A DNA stretch of 64,000 nt from Wenzhouxiangella sp. (GTDB lineage: Bacteria; Pseudomonadota; Gammaproteobacteria; Xanthomonadales; Wenzhouxiangellaceae), in the NCBI GenBank assembly GCA_007134485.1, contig SLKT01000042.1:47065-111064 (forward strand), read 5' to 3'. The position numbers and the translations under genes are program-made. The notes under the pieces are model-generated. The model had not been told where the DNA came from and did no database searches. It was given only the letters and a program-made list of their open reading frames with translations. Below are positions 20,750-29,765 of this stretch, one piece after another. How positions within the stretch are numbered: position 1 is the stretch's first letter; every line of letters starts with the position of its first letter.

Positions 20750-21838
20750 TCAGATCAGATGACGTTGCGCGTAGGTCTCGCGCCAGTGATCGCCATCCTT
20801 GATGGCCACCTCGGTATCAAAGTAATGCAGCAGGCGGCGACGGTCTTCGGGCTTGTCCTTGATCGCCGATCCGATGATGAAATGGACCAGCTGGTCGATC
20901 GAGAGTTTGCCGTCGCTGTAATAGAAAGCATGAACGCTGAGCGCATGCGCAACACCAACTGCTTCGGCAGTGGACATGCTGGCTCCGGCCAGGCGGTCGG
21001 TACTGCGCCCATCCAGGGTCTGGCCGTTGCGCAGCTCGTGAAAGATCGTGACCAGGACCTCGAGAATGTCTCGACCGAGTTCGACCTTCAATCCCGAATG
21101 CTCATTGAGCTTGGCGACTTCGCGTTCGACCACCGCGATCTCGGCATCGAGTTCACGGATGGCCGGGATGATCTCGAAATTCATCCGGCGCTTGAGCGCC
21201 GCACTCATTCTGTTGACCCCTTCATCGACACTGTTGGAGGTGGCAATGACGTTGAAACCGGCCCGCGCATACAGCACGCCCTCTTTGCCGCTAAGTTCGG
21301 GAATGATGGCGACCCGGTCGGACAGGATGGACAACAGCGCATCCTGCAGTGGTTGCGGACATCGCGCAATTTCCTCGAAGCGCACCAGCTTGCCATCACG
21401 CATGCCGCGATAGATCGGACTGGGCACCAGGGCGTCGACCACCGGTCCCTTGTCCTTGAGAATCGCTTCGTTCCAGCTATACAGCAACTGACTGACCTGG
21501 CTGACCGCCCCACCCTGAACGGCCAGCGAGGAATCACCGGAAATGGCCGCGGCAATCAATTCCGACAGCCACGACTTGGCGGTGCCGGGCTCGCCCACAA
21601 GCAGGCAGCCCCGATCCGTCAGAAGGCCAATCACGATGCGGGTGATCACGCCCGGATCGGCCACGATCTTGGTTTGTATGCCCAGTTCCTCGTCGCCAAG
21701 TACGAATTTCTCCACCGCCAGTGGAGACAGGTTCCAGCCCGGGGGAACCGGATGGCTATCCCGTTTGGCAAGAATCTGAAGTTCCTTCTGGTAAAACAGC
21801 TCGGCGGGCTGGCGCTGCAGTGGCGTCGACTTAGCCAT
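20750..21838 (-). CDS. MoxR-type AAA+ ATPase
   Basis: Walker A VGEPGTAKSWLSELIAAAISG, VRFEEIARCPQPLQDALLSILSDR, VIATSNSVDEGVNRMSAALKRRM; start re-assigned to MAKSTPLQ. Confidence 0.85.
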   Translation of the reverse strand: MAKSTPLQRQPAELFYQKELQILAKRDSHPVPPGWNLSPLAVEKFVLGDEELGIQTKIVADPGVITRIVIGLLTDRGCLLVGEPGTAKSWLSELIAAAISGDSSLAVQGGAVSQVSQLLYSWNEAILKDKGPVVDALVPSPIYRGMRDGKLVRFEEIARCPQPLQDALLSILSDRVAIIPELSGKEGVLYARAGFNVIATSNSVDEGVNRMSAALKRRMNFEIIPAIRELDAEIAVVEREVAKLNEHSGLKVELGRDILEVLVTIFHELRNGQTLDGRSTDRLAGASMSTAEAVGVAHALSVHAFYYSDGKLSIDQLVHFIIGSAIKDKPEDRRRLLHYFDTEVAIKDGDHWRETYAQRHLI

Positions 21839-24155
21839 GGGCTTCTCTCCTTCCGCCGCGTACTTCGGGCGCCATGCGATCCTGAGGCAGGATGCGTGGC
21901 AATTCACTCATCGGGATGATGCCCTTGATGACGTGATCCAGCGCGCTGTCGCGCATGGTGATCAGGCCAGAATCCAGGGCTTGCCAGCGCAACTCACCGA
22001 TCGGCGGCTGCAGGGAAATGAGATTGCGGATATCGTCGTTGACATGCAGGTACTCGACGGTGGCAATCCGGCCGCGGGTTCCACGTCCATTGCAATGCAC
22101 GCAGCCCTTGCCCTCGAAGCACTTGAATCCCGATGGAACACGCTCCGGAAACAACTCCCGGAGAATGACCGGGTCCGGGTCGGCCGGTTGCCGACAATTC
22201 GAGCAGATGCGCTTGGCCAGTCGCTGGGCGATCACCGCCAGCAGCTCGCTGGCGATCGAATTGGGCAGAATGCCCAGGTCGAACAGGCGCTGCAGTGAGT
22301 CGACTGCATCGTTGCAATGCAGGGTCGACAGCACCAAGTGACCGGTCTGCGAGGCCCGCATTGCCTCCAGGGCCGTCTCGCGGTCGCGAATTTCACCGAC
22401 CAGGATCACGTCGGGGTCCTGGCGAACGAATGATCGCATCGCATCGGCGAAATTGAATCCGATATCCGGACGCGTGCGGGTCTGCTGGATATTGTCAATC
22501 GAATACTCGATCGGGTCTTCAACGGTAATGACCTTGCGTCGCCCGTCGTCGGCCAGCGCCTGAAGCGCGGCATACAAGGTGGTCGATTTGCCCGAACCGG
22601 TCGGGCCCACGACCAGTACCAGCCCGGCCGGGTTGTCAAGCAGGCGCTGATAGAGCTGGGCCACTCTCGGTGCCATGCCCAACTCATCCAGGCCCAGCAC
22701 CCGACCGGTCTGGGACAGCAGGCGGATGACCGCATGTTCACCATGCAACGAGGGCTGGATCTGGACCCGCAAGTCATAATTGGTCTCGCCCACTCGCATG
22801 TGTGAACGCCCGCCCTGGGGAAGACGTCGCTCGGCGATGTTGATCTCGGCACGTACCTTGATGACATTGATCAGGCCGGCGTGATCGCGCGGGGTGAGCT
22901 TGTAGTGATCCAGATCCCGCAACTCACCATCGGCGCGAATGCGAATGCGAATGCGCGAGCCATAACGCTCGACATGAATGTCGCTGGCCTTGGCGCTGAC
23001 TGCATCAAGAAGAATGGCTTCATAAATGGAAACCAGGAAATGACTGATTTCCCGGTTGGTCGCCCCGAGCAGATCATCTTCTTCCTGCTTGTCCTGTGGA
23101 AGGTCGCGCCACTTGAGCATCTCGCGACTGCGATCGGTCAATTCCAGCGCCGACCAGATGCGCTTGAAATCCGTTGAAGTCACCAGGACCCGGGTCACGG
23201 TGATGTGCGGCTGCATGCGCACGATGTCTTCGATCGCGGCATCCGGATTATCGGTCACCAACAGCAACTCATCGCCACGCTTACGGACCGGCAGGATGCG
23301 CTGATTCTCCAGAAACGTCTTGGAGAACTTCTGGTAAAGCCGAACGTCGAGAATCTTCAGAATCTCGTCGGCACTGGTGAATTCCAGGGCATGCTGGCGG
23401 GCCAGGTCGCGGTAAAAGTCGGCATCATCGACTTCAACGCTCCGACGCAGGACATTAATGACCGGTTCCTTGTTTTTCTCGGCCTGCTTGCGGGCCGCCT
23501 GCAAGGCCTTTTCATCGATATAGCCCAGATCAATCATGACCTCCCCGGTATCCTTGGAGAAGTTGATCGTGCCGTGCTCGGCACGCCGGAAACTGCCGTC
23601 GTCAAAGCGCAGATAACTGACCAGGATCGGGTGCAGCCGCTCGACCCCTTCCAGACAGAACAGTCGTCCCCCCGGCGCCAGTTGCGACTGCAGCTCGCCG
23701 ATGTCGGACAGAAAGCACGAGCACACGATCAAATCGAAAGGCGCCAGATCCGGCGCACCGGCCTCGCCGTCATCCAGCAGCAGTTCGATATTCCTGATTC
23801 GTGCCCGCTCGAAGTTGCGCTGGGCGATGCGAGCGATCGGTTCTTCGCGCTCAACCACGATCACCTGCCGCACCAATTGAGCCAGAACTGCGGGCAGGTA
23901 CCCGGCCCCGCAGCCAATCAGCAACACCTTGCAATCGGACTCGATGACTCCAACGGGAGCAAGCATCTGGCGAACCGCCGAGGTGGTTGGAATGCTTCGC
24001 CCGGACACCAGTTGGCGCAAGTCATTGGAGGCGATGAAGGCCGAACGGGGAAAATTGGCCAACACCTTTTCAACACGGGAATCGGAATGCTTCTTGATCA
24101 CGCCTTGTCGGACCCCTTTCGATTCAGTCGTTACAATATCAGAACATCCAAACAT
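21831..24155 (-). CDS. GspE/PilB-type secretion/pilus ATPase with N-terminal PCMT-like SAM methyltransferase domain
   Basis: N-term: VLANFPRSAFIASNDLRQLVSGRSIPTTSAVRQML...VLLIGCGAGYLPAVLAQLVRQVIVVERE. C-term: VVGPTGSGKSTTLYAALQAL, VGEIRDRETALEAMRASQTGHLVLSTLHCND, CSNC...C..C zinc motif. Start taken at MFGCSDIV. Confidence 0.88.
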   Translation of the reverse strand: MFGCSDIVTTESKGVRQGVIKKHSDSRVEKVLANFPRSAFIASNDLRQLVSGRSIPTTSAVRQMLAPVGVIESDCKVLLIGCGAGYLPAVLAQLVRQVIVVEREEPIARIAQRNFERARIRNIELLLDDGEAGAPDLAPFDLIVCSCFLSDIGELQSQLAPGGRLFCLEGVERLHPILVSYLRFDDGSFRRAEHGTINFSKDTGEVMIDLGYIDEKALQAARKQAEKNKEPVINVLRRSVEVDDADFYRDLARQHALEFTSADEILKILDVRLYQKFSKTFLENQRILPVRKRGDELLLVTDNPDAAIEDIVRMQPHITVTRVLVTSTDFKRIWSALELTDRSREMLKWRDLPQDKQEEDDLLGATNREISHFLVSIYEAILLDAVSAKASDIHVERYGSRIRIRIRADGELRDLDHYKLTPRDHAGLINVIKVRAEINIAERRLPQGGRSHMRVGETNYDLRVQIQPSLHGEHAVIRLLSQTGRVLGLDELGMAPRVAQLYQRLLDNPAGLVLVVGPTGSGKSTTLYAALQALADDGRRKVITVEDPIEYSIDNIQQTRTRPDIGFNFADAMRSFVRQDPDVILVGEIRDRETALEAMRASQTGHLVLSTLHCNDAVDSLQRLFDLGILPNSIASELLAVIAQRLAKRICSNCRQPADPDPVILRELFPERVPSGFKCFEGKGCVHCNGRGTRGRIATVEYLHVNDDIRNLISLQPPIGELRWQALDSGLITMRDSALDHVIKGIIPMSELPRILPQDRMAPEVRGGRREAHG

Positions 24156-24172
24156 GCAGGGGCACGAGCAAC

Positions 24173-24706
24173 ATGAAATACTGGATTTTTGCTTTTTTCG
24201 GAATCTTTCTGTCGGGTCTGCTTGTGGCCGACGAACATCCACGCGCGAATGCCGAGCTGGTCGATACGGATGGCGAGATGATCGGAACAGCAGAGCTGGT
24301 GCAGGGGCCGTCGGGCACGCTGATTCGAATCACACTCGAAGGCTTGCCCCCCGGCCCCAAGGCCATACACATTCATGGCACCGGCGACTGCGATGACCAT
24401 TGCGACGGCTTCCAGGCTTCGGGCGGTCACCTGAACCCGGATGATCGCCCCCACGGGCTGCTCAATCCGGATGGCCCCGATGCCGGTGACCTGCCCAATT
24501 TTCATGTCCATGAGAACGGTTACGCCTGGGCCGAGTTCTACACCACTCTGGCGAGTCTTGACGGCAGCTTCGGCGCCAGGATTCTCGACGATGACGGCGC
24601 CGCCCTGGTCATCCACGAAAATCCCGATGACCACAGCAGCCAACCGATCGGCGGCGCCGGCGCCCGGCTGGCCTGCGGGGTTATCCGTCTGAGCGAGGCG
24701 GAATGA
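24173..24706 (+). CDS. sodC: Cu/Zn superoxide dismutase, exported
   Basis: Signal peptide; IHIHGTGDC, GGHLNPDDRPHGLLNPDGPDAGDLPN, IHENPDDHSSQPIGGAGARLACGVI. Confidence 0.93.
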   Translation: MKYWIFAFFGIFLSGLLVADEHPRANAELVDTDGEMIGTAELVQGPSGTLIRITLEGLPPGPKAIHIHGTGDCDDHCDGFQASGGHLNPDDRPHGLLNPDGPDAGDLPNFHVHENGYAWAEFYTTLASLDGSFGARILDDDGAALVIHENPDDHSSQPIGGAGARLACGVIRLSEAE

Positions 24707-25051
24707 TCAACCCGGCGGCCAGGTCATCCGTCGACCACCCAGCAAATGCAGGTGGATGTGGTAGACCGACTGGCCACCGTCGCGGTTGCAATTGAATACC
24801 AGCCGATAGCCGTTTTCGCTCAACCCCTCGCTGGCGGCGATTTCACGCGCCGCCAGCACCATCCGACCGACAAGCTCGGCATCGCCGGGCTCCAGGTCAT
24901 TGATGGTGGCGATGCGTCGCTTGGGGATCACCAGGACATGGACCGGCGCCTGCGGATCGATGTCGCGAAACGCCAGCACATCGTCATTTTCGAACACGAT
25001 ATCGGCGGGGATTTCGCGGCGAATGATTTTTTCAAACAGATCGTCCGACAT
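24707..25051 (-). CDS. HIT family nucleotide hydrolase/transferase
   Basis: DLFEKIIRREIPADIVFENDDVLAFRDIDPQAPVHVLVIPK and HIHLHLLGGR. Confidence 0.93.
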   Translation of the reverse strand: MSDDLFEKIIRREIPADIVFENDDVLAFRDIDPQAPVHVLVIPKRRIATINDLEPGDAELVGRMVLAAREIAASEGLSENGYRLVFNCNRDGGQSVYHIHLHLLGGRRMTWPPG

Positions 25052-25738
25052 TCATTGCACTCCTTTGTCGATTTGTTCGAGCACACCCGTGGCAGCCGCA
25101 CCTGATGACGGCAACTCGTCCGGGGTGGTCACCGGCCATGCTGCTGCTCTCAGGCGCGAGTAGAACGGGCCGGGATCGATATCCAGTACGCGCGGCCCGC
25201 GCGGTCCAAGTTCGGCAGCAAGCGCTCCGACCAACCATGACCTGCCGGCTTGCGACAGGCCGTAGGCACCCCAGTTGGCGGGCTTCTCAAGACAGTATCG
25301 GTCATTGATGAAGACCAGCCTTGCACCCTCGACCTTGCGCATCAACGGCAGCATGGCGCGGGTCAATAGCCAGGGCCCGGTCAGTGCGGTCTGCATGATC
25401 TTCATCCATTCTTCAGGTACCTGGTGCTCGATCGGCCGCAAGGCGGTAAACATTGCAGCATTGTGAACAAGCACATCAACACGACCGAACTCGGCCTCGA
25501 TGGTGGCAGCCAGCTCGTCGTAATCATCGGGTGTGGCGCCGACCAGGTCCAGGGGCAGCAAGGTCGGAGCGCGACCGGTGTCTTCGAGCAGGCGATCATG
25601 CATTGCATTGAGCCCACGTGCATCTCGATCCAGGGCGATGCATTCAGTCGAACGGTTCAGAATCTGCTCGACCAGGGCCTGGCCCAGTGCGCCGGCAGCG
25701 CCGGTGATCAACCAGACCGGCTGCAAGGATTTGTTCAT
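25052..25738 (-). CDS. SDR family oxidoreductase
   Basis: WLITGAAGALGQALVEQ, VLVHNAAMF, YGLSQAGRSWLVGALAAELGPRG. Confidence 0.86.
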   Translation of the reverse strand: MNKSLQPVWLITGAAGALGQALVEQILNRSTECIALDRDARGLNAMHDRLLEDTGRAPTLLPLDLVGATPDDYDELAATIEAEFGRVDVLVHNAAMFTALRPIEHQVPEEWMKIMQTALTGPWLLTRAMLPLMRKVEGARLVFINDRYCLEKPANWGAYGLSQAGRSWLVGALAAELGPRGPRVLDIDPGPFYSRLRAAAWPVTTPDELPSSGAAATGVLEQIDKGVQ

Positions 25739-25830
25739 CGGGAATTCAAGCCCGCATCAGTGGGTCCAACGCGCATTGTCGCAGATTGCGCTAACATGAA
25801 CCAAGCCATTGCAACCGGAGTCTGAAAGGC

Positions 25831-26115
25831 GTGCCGTTTTACGAATACACAACCACAGACCAGAGCGACTGCCCGCAGTGTGGCGATCGTTTCACGGTTC
25901 TGCAGAAATTGTCCGATGCTCGCCTCGAGCACTGTCCGCAGTGCGGCGGCCCGGTCCGGCAACTGATTTCCTCGCCCAATGTAGTCAGTGGACAGGCCCA
26001 CAAGCTTAGCGAATCCCATATCGAGAAAGCCGGATTTACCCAGTACAAGAAGATCGGCAAGGGGGTCTATGAGAAAACCGCCGGCAAGGGGCCGGGTGTG
26101 ATCAGTGCAGACTAA
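25831..26115 (+). CDS. FmdB-family zinc ribbon protein
   Basis: MPFYEYTTTDQSDCPQCGDRFTVLQKLSDARLEHCPQCGGPVRQLIS. Confidence 0.9.
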   Translation: MPFYEYTTTDQSDCPQCGDRFTVLQKLSDARLEHCPQCGGPVRQLISSPNVVSGQAHKLSESHIEKAGFTQYKKIGKGVYEKTAGKGPGVISAD

Positions 26116-26653
26116 GGTTTCAGGGTTCAGGGTTCAGAGTTCAGGGACGTGCCGGGTCCGAGATCGGGGCTGGATTCTGGGCTTTAGCTTGCTGATCGTT
26201 TTGGCTATGGTCGGGTGTGCTCAGTCGCCGGTGGTCGATGAGGGGATCGAGGTGGCCGCAGTGGGGCCGGCGCATGTGCTGGCCAAGGAAGGTCATGAGG
26301 GTCAGCGCGTGGTCTGGGGTGGTCGGATCGTGGCCATCGAGAACCTGCCCGATGCGACTGAACTGACGATTGTCAGTTACCCGCTCGATCGTGGTGATCG
26401 GCCCAAACTCCGCTCCGAACCGGGCGTGCGCTTCATTCTGGTCGAACCGGGATTTCTCGAGCCGGTCCAGTTCGCACCCGGGCGCTACCTGACCGTTCGG
26501 GGAACCATCGAGGGGCTCGATCAACGCGCGGTCGGCGAGTATGTTCGTGACCATCCGGTACTGCAGTCCGAGCACATTCACCTGTGGCCGGCCGATCCGG
26601 CCGAATGGCAATCGCGCGCCCGCATCAGCGTCGGCGTCGGGGTCAGGTTTTGA
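26105..26653 (+). CDS. Slp-family outer-membrane lipoprotein (start codon uncertain)
   Basis: Lipobox-like LLIVLAMVGCAQSP, GQRVVWGGRIVAIENL; region before the signal peptide is encoded by a repeat tract. Confidence 0.78.
   Translation: MQTKVSGFRVQSSGTCRVRDRGWILGFSLLIVLAMVGCAQSPVVDEGIEVAAVGPAHVLAKEGHEGQRVVWGGRIVAIENLPDATELTIVSYPLDRGDRPKLRSEPGVRFILVEPGFLEPVQFAPGRYLTVRGTIEGLDQRAVGEYVRDHPVLQSEHIHLWPADPAEWQSRARISVGVGVRF
26116..26146. repeat. Short tandem-like repeat GGTTTCAGGGTTCAGGGTTCAGAGTTCAGG
   Basis: TTCAGGG-type units in tandem, at the fmdB-like/slp junction; related to 19061-19092. Confidence 0.6.
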
Positions 26654-27479
26654 GTCGACGTCGAAGCTGTCTTGCCTGACGCCAGACACACCAGACGTTA
26701 CCCGCATGACCCGGCAATACGCGCTCTAAAAGAATGCGTTGTGGTTTGCGGGCCAGTAATCGGGCCAGGCGGTATTCCAGCGACCATTGCAGGATCTGGT
26801 GACGATGGCGCCAGGCCGGACCGGCATCAAGCTGATCGATTGCCGATTCCGCCTTCTTGATCCCCTCGGCAAGCATGGCGCGCACCATGCCATCAAAGGC
26901 CGGTCCGGACGCCTGGCCAATGGCATCCTGGCGTGACACCTGGAAATCGGCCTGCAAATCCAGAGGCACCAGCCAGCGGTTGGCGCGAGCATCGATGGCC
27001 AGATCGCGAACCGCCCGAATCAGGTAACCACACGCACCGATCTGGCGAAATGCCTCGCTGTGATCACCCTGATCTTCCAGCAACCGGGCCTCCAGTACGC
27101 CGGCCTGACCGCCCACTCTTTCGAAAAATTGCCATGCACTGGTCATGCTCTCGAAGCGTGGGTTGGTCAATGATTCGCTGACACCATCAATCAGCAGATC
27201 GAATGCTGCCGGCTCGAAACGATCTCGTGCTCCGGTTTCGGACAATGCCCGCACCGCCGGATGCGGATTGTCTTCGCGCAAGGCTTGTCGCCACCATTCC
27301 AGTCTGGCCAGTCCAGGTTCGGGCTCGGAGACCCCGCCCGTCCCGGCGGCAATTTCCGAGATCACGCTACGCAGCGACAGGATAGCGTCGCGATGTTCTG
27401 TCGCGGCGAACGGCAGGGTCGCGGTCAGCGGGTTACCCGCCACCAGCAAGCGTTGTCGACACCACTGCAGGGGTTCCAT
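26643..27479 (-). CDS. Squalene/phytoene synthase family protein (NDUFAF6-like subgroup)
   Basis: RLEWWRQALR, AWQFFERVGGQAG, IGACGYLIRAVRDLAIDARANRWLVPLDL. Confidence 0.72.
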   Translation of the reverse strand: MEPLQWCRQRLLVAGNPLTATLPFAATEHRDAILSLRSVISEIAAGTGGVSEPEPGLARLEWWRQALREDNPHPAVRALSETGARDRFEPAAFDLLIDGVSESLTNPRFESMTSAWQFFERVGGQAGVLEARLLEDQGDHSEAFRQIGACGYLIRAVRDLAIDARANRWLVPLDLQADFQVSRQDAIGQASGPAFDGMVRAMLAEGIKKAESAIDQLDAGPAWRHRHQILQWSLEYRLARLLARKPQRILLERVLPGHAGNVWCVWRQARQLRRRLKT

Positions 27480-27481
27480 CG

Positions 27482-28360
27482 TCAGTGCACGGTCGGCCCA
27501 CTCTCATCGCCGGACTGAATGATGGCGTTGAGGTCGAATTCATCGAAGTGATAGGCGCGGTTGCAGAACTGGCAGCGAACCTCGACGGTCTCCTGCTGGC
27601 TGGCCATGTCCTGCAATTCATCGGTGCCCAGCCCCTGCAGCACACCCAGCACACGTTCCCGAGTGCACGGGCAATGAAACTGCAGGCTACGAGCGGGAAA
27701 GACTCGGCGGGTTTCCTGGTGAAACAGCTTGTCGAGCAGTCGCTTGACATCCGGCTCGAGCAATTCGTCGGCACGCACGGTGGCAATCAGATGCTCGAGC
27801 CGATTCCAGCCATCCGGGTCATCGTGCTGACCCGGCATCTGCTGAATCATCAGCGCACTGGCCTGTCCGACCCCAACGGCCAGCTTGACCCGGGTGAGGA
27901 GTTGCTCGGAGCGCTGGAAATAGGCTTCAATCGCTTCATGCAGCCCTTCTCCTTCCAGCGGGACAATGCCCTGCCAGCGCTGCCCGCCATCGGCCGGCTC
28001 CAGGGTCAGTACCAGGTTGGCCGCTCCGACCAGGGTGGCGAACAGCACCTCCGGTGAATCCGGTAGTTCGGCCTGTTCATCGACCTGGGCGATACCGCGC
28101 AGCCCCCCCTCCTCGCTGCAATCGGCCAGCAACAGCGAAATCGGACCGGTCGATTGCAGTTGCAAGCTGATGCGCCCATCGAACTTGATGCCCGAGGACA
28201 GCATGGCAACCACCAGCAAGGACTCGGCCAGCAGCACCTGTACCGCCGGCGGATAAGTGGTTTCGGCAAAGATCTCGTCGAGCACCCGGTCGAGCCGCAC
28301 CAGCACGGCGCGCGCATTGACATCCTCGAACAGGACGCGTTGCAGGAAATCACGTTGCAT
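27482..28360 (-). CDS. hslO: Redox-regulated chaperone Hsp33
   Basis: C-terminal CPC...CQFC zinc motif; HspO family pattern; start re-assigned to MQRDFLQRVLFEDVNARAVLVRLD. Confidence 0.93.
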   Translation of the reverse strand: MQRDFLQRVLFEDVNARAVLVRLDRVLDEIFAETTYPPAVQVLLAESLLVVAMLSSGIKFDGRISLQLQSTGPISLLLADCSEEGGLRGIAQVDEQAELPDSPEVLFATLVGAANLVLTLEPADGGQRWQGIVPLEGEGLHEAIEAYFQRSEQLLTRVKLAVGVGQASALMIQQMPGQHDDPDGWNRLEHLIATVRADELLEPDVKRLLDKLFHQETRRVFPARSLQFHCPCTRERVLGVLQGLGTDELQDMASQQETVEVRCQFCNRAYHFDEFDLNAIIQSGDESGPTVH

Positions 28361-29040
28361 CAATCGATGCGCCTCTTCATCGGTAGGTATTGCTGCAGTT
28401 GAGAAGGTGTGCTGATCACGCCATCGGCACCCCACTTTCCAGGGTCCTCGTCGACAGGCAGATAACCCCATCCGGCCACCAGGGTTGCTGTACCGGCACT
28501 TCGACCGGCCAGCACGTCACGCCTGTCATCACCGACCATCAGTGCACTGGCAGGGTCGACACCCAGGCGTCGACAGGCTTCAATGACCGGATCCGCGGAC
28601 GGCTTGGGGTTGGCGGTGGTATCTCCGGCGACCACAACTCGAAAGTGGGTCTGCCAACCGGCACTTTCAATCACCGGCAACGCCAGACTTGCAATCTTGT
28701 TGGTCACGACCGCCAACGCCACGCCTTCTGCCTTGAGACTGCAAAGCAATGCCTCGATCCCCTCGAAAGGACGACTGCGCACCCACAGGTTGGCGGCATA
28801 GTGATCGAGAAACTGCTGACGAAGGCTGCCGGGATCGAAACCGGCCTGATCGGCGAAGCCGACTTCCAGCAAACCCAACGCGCCCCGACTGGCGTGAGAC
28901 CTGAATGCTTGCTCGTCCAGGGGTTCCAGGCCATGCAGCGTGCGCAGGTGCATCAATGTCGCCACCAGGTCGGGCGCGGTGTCAACCAGTGTGCCATCCA
29001 GGTCGAACAATACCGCCTGCGGGTTGGTCGCCTCGATCAT
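28360..29040 (-). CDS. gph: Phosphoglycolate phosphatase (HAD)
   Basis: AVLFDLDGTLVDTAPDL, VVTNKIASLALPVIE, LMVGDDRRDVLAGRSAGTATLVAGWGYL; start re-assigned to MIEATN. Confidence 0.92.
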   Translation of the reverse strand: MIEATNPQAVLFDLDGTLVDTAPDLVATLMHLRTLHGLEPLDEQAFRSHASRGALGLLEVGFADQAGFDPGSLRQQFLDHYAANLWVRSRPFEGIEALLCSLKAEGVALAVVTNKIASLALPVIESAGWQTHFRVVVAGDTTANPKPSADPVIEACRRLGVDPASALMVGDDRRDVLAGRSAGTATLVAGWGYLPVDEDPGKWGADGVISTPSQLQQYLPMKRRID

Positions 29041-29765
29041 TCTGGACGTGTGGCGTGGAGCAGATAGTTGACAGCGGGTTTGCCGCCCACCCGAACGGTG
29101 CGCGAAAAGGGGTTGTAGCTGATGCCACTGATGTCCCTGACCTCCAGGCCTGCATCGCGACACGCCGCAGCCAGTTCGGCCGGGCGAATCAGGCGATCGT
29201 AGCGATGCGTGCCTCGCGGCAGAAGGCCCAGCACATACTCGGCCCCGGCGATCGCCATGGCCCACGATCGGGCGCTGCGATTGATGGTGGAAAAGAACAC
29301 ATCACCGCCGGGGCGGCACAATGCGGCACAGGCAGCCACGGTACTGGCCGGATCGGGAACATGTTCAAGCAATTCCAGACAACAGACGATATCGAAGGCT
29401 TCGGCTTGCTCGGCCGCCAGTTCCTCGGCCGTGATCTGACGATAATCCACTTCCAGCCCGGTGCCGGCCAGATGCATCCGGGCGACGGCCAGGGCCTTGC
29501 CAGCAGCATCGATGCCAGTGACCCGGGCGCCCTGGGCGGCCAGGGATTCGCTGAGAATGCCGCCTCCGCAGCCTACATCCACCACCTGGCTGTCGGGCAG
29601 GCTCACCCGCTCGACAATGTATTCGACCCGCGGGCCGTTGATGTCGTGGAGCGGCTTGAAATCCCCTTCGGGATCCCACCAGCGCGCCGCCTGGGCGTTG
29701 AATTTCTCGGCCTCGGCCTGATCCAGGTTGAGAGGCCTTGAGTTCCGGTCTGCTGTTGCATTCAT
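29037..29765 (-). CDS. ubiG: Ubiquinone biosynthesis O-methyltransferase
   Basis: FNAQAARWWDPEGDFKPLHDINGPRVEYI, VVDVGCGGGILSESLA; start MNATADRN. Confidence 0.95.
   Translation of the reverse strand: MNATADRNSRPLNLDQAEAEKFNAQAARWWDPEGDFKPLHDINGPRVEYIVERVSLPDSQVVDVGCGGGILSESLAAQGARVTGIDAAGKALAVARMHLAGTGLEVDYRQITAEELAAEQAEAFDIVCCLELLEHVPDPASTVAACAALCRPGGDVFFSTINRSARSWAMAIAGAEYVLGLLPRGTHRYDRLIRPAELAAACRDAGLEVRDISGISYNPFSRTVRVGGKPAVNYLLHATRPE

Noticed and set aside
20504-21919. 471-aa plus-strand ORF antisense to aminotransferase/MoxR genes
   Set aside because: Shadow ORF crossing a gene boundary, no domain recognised.
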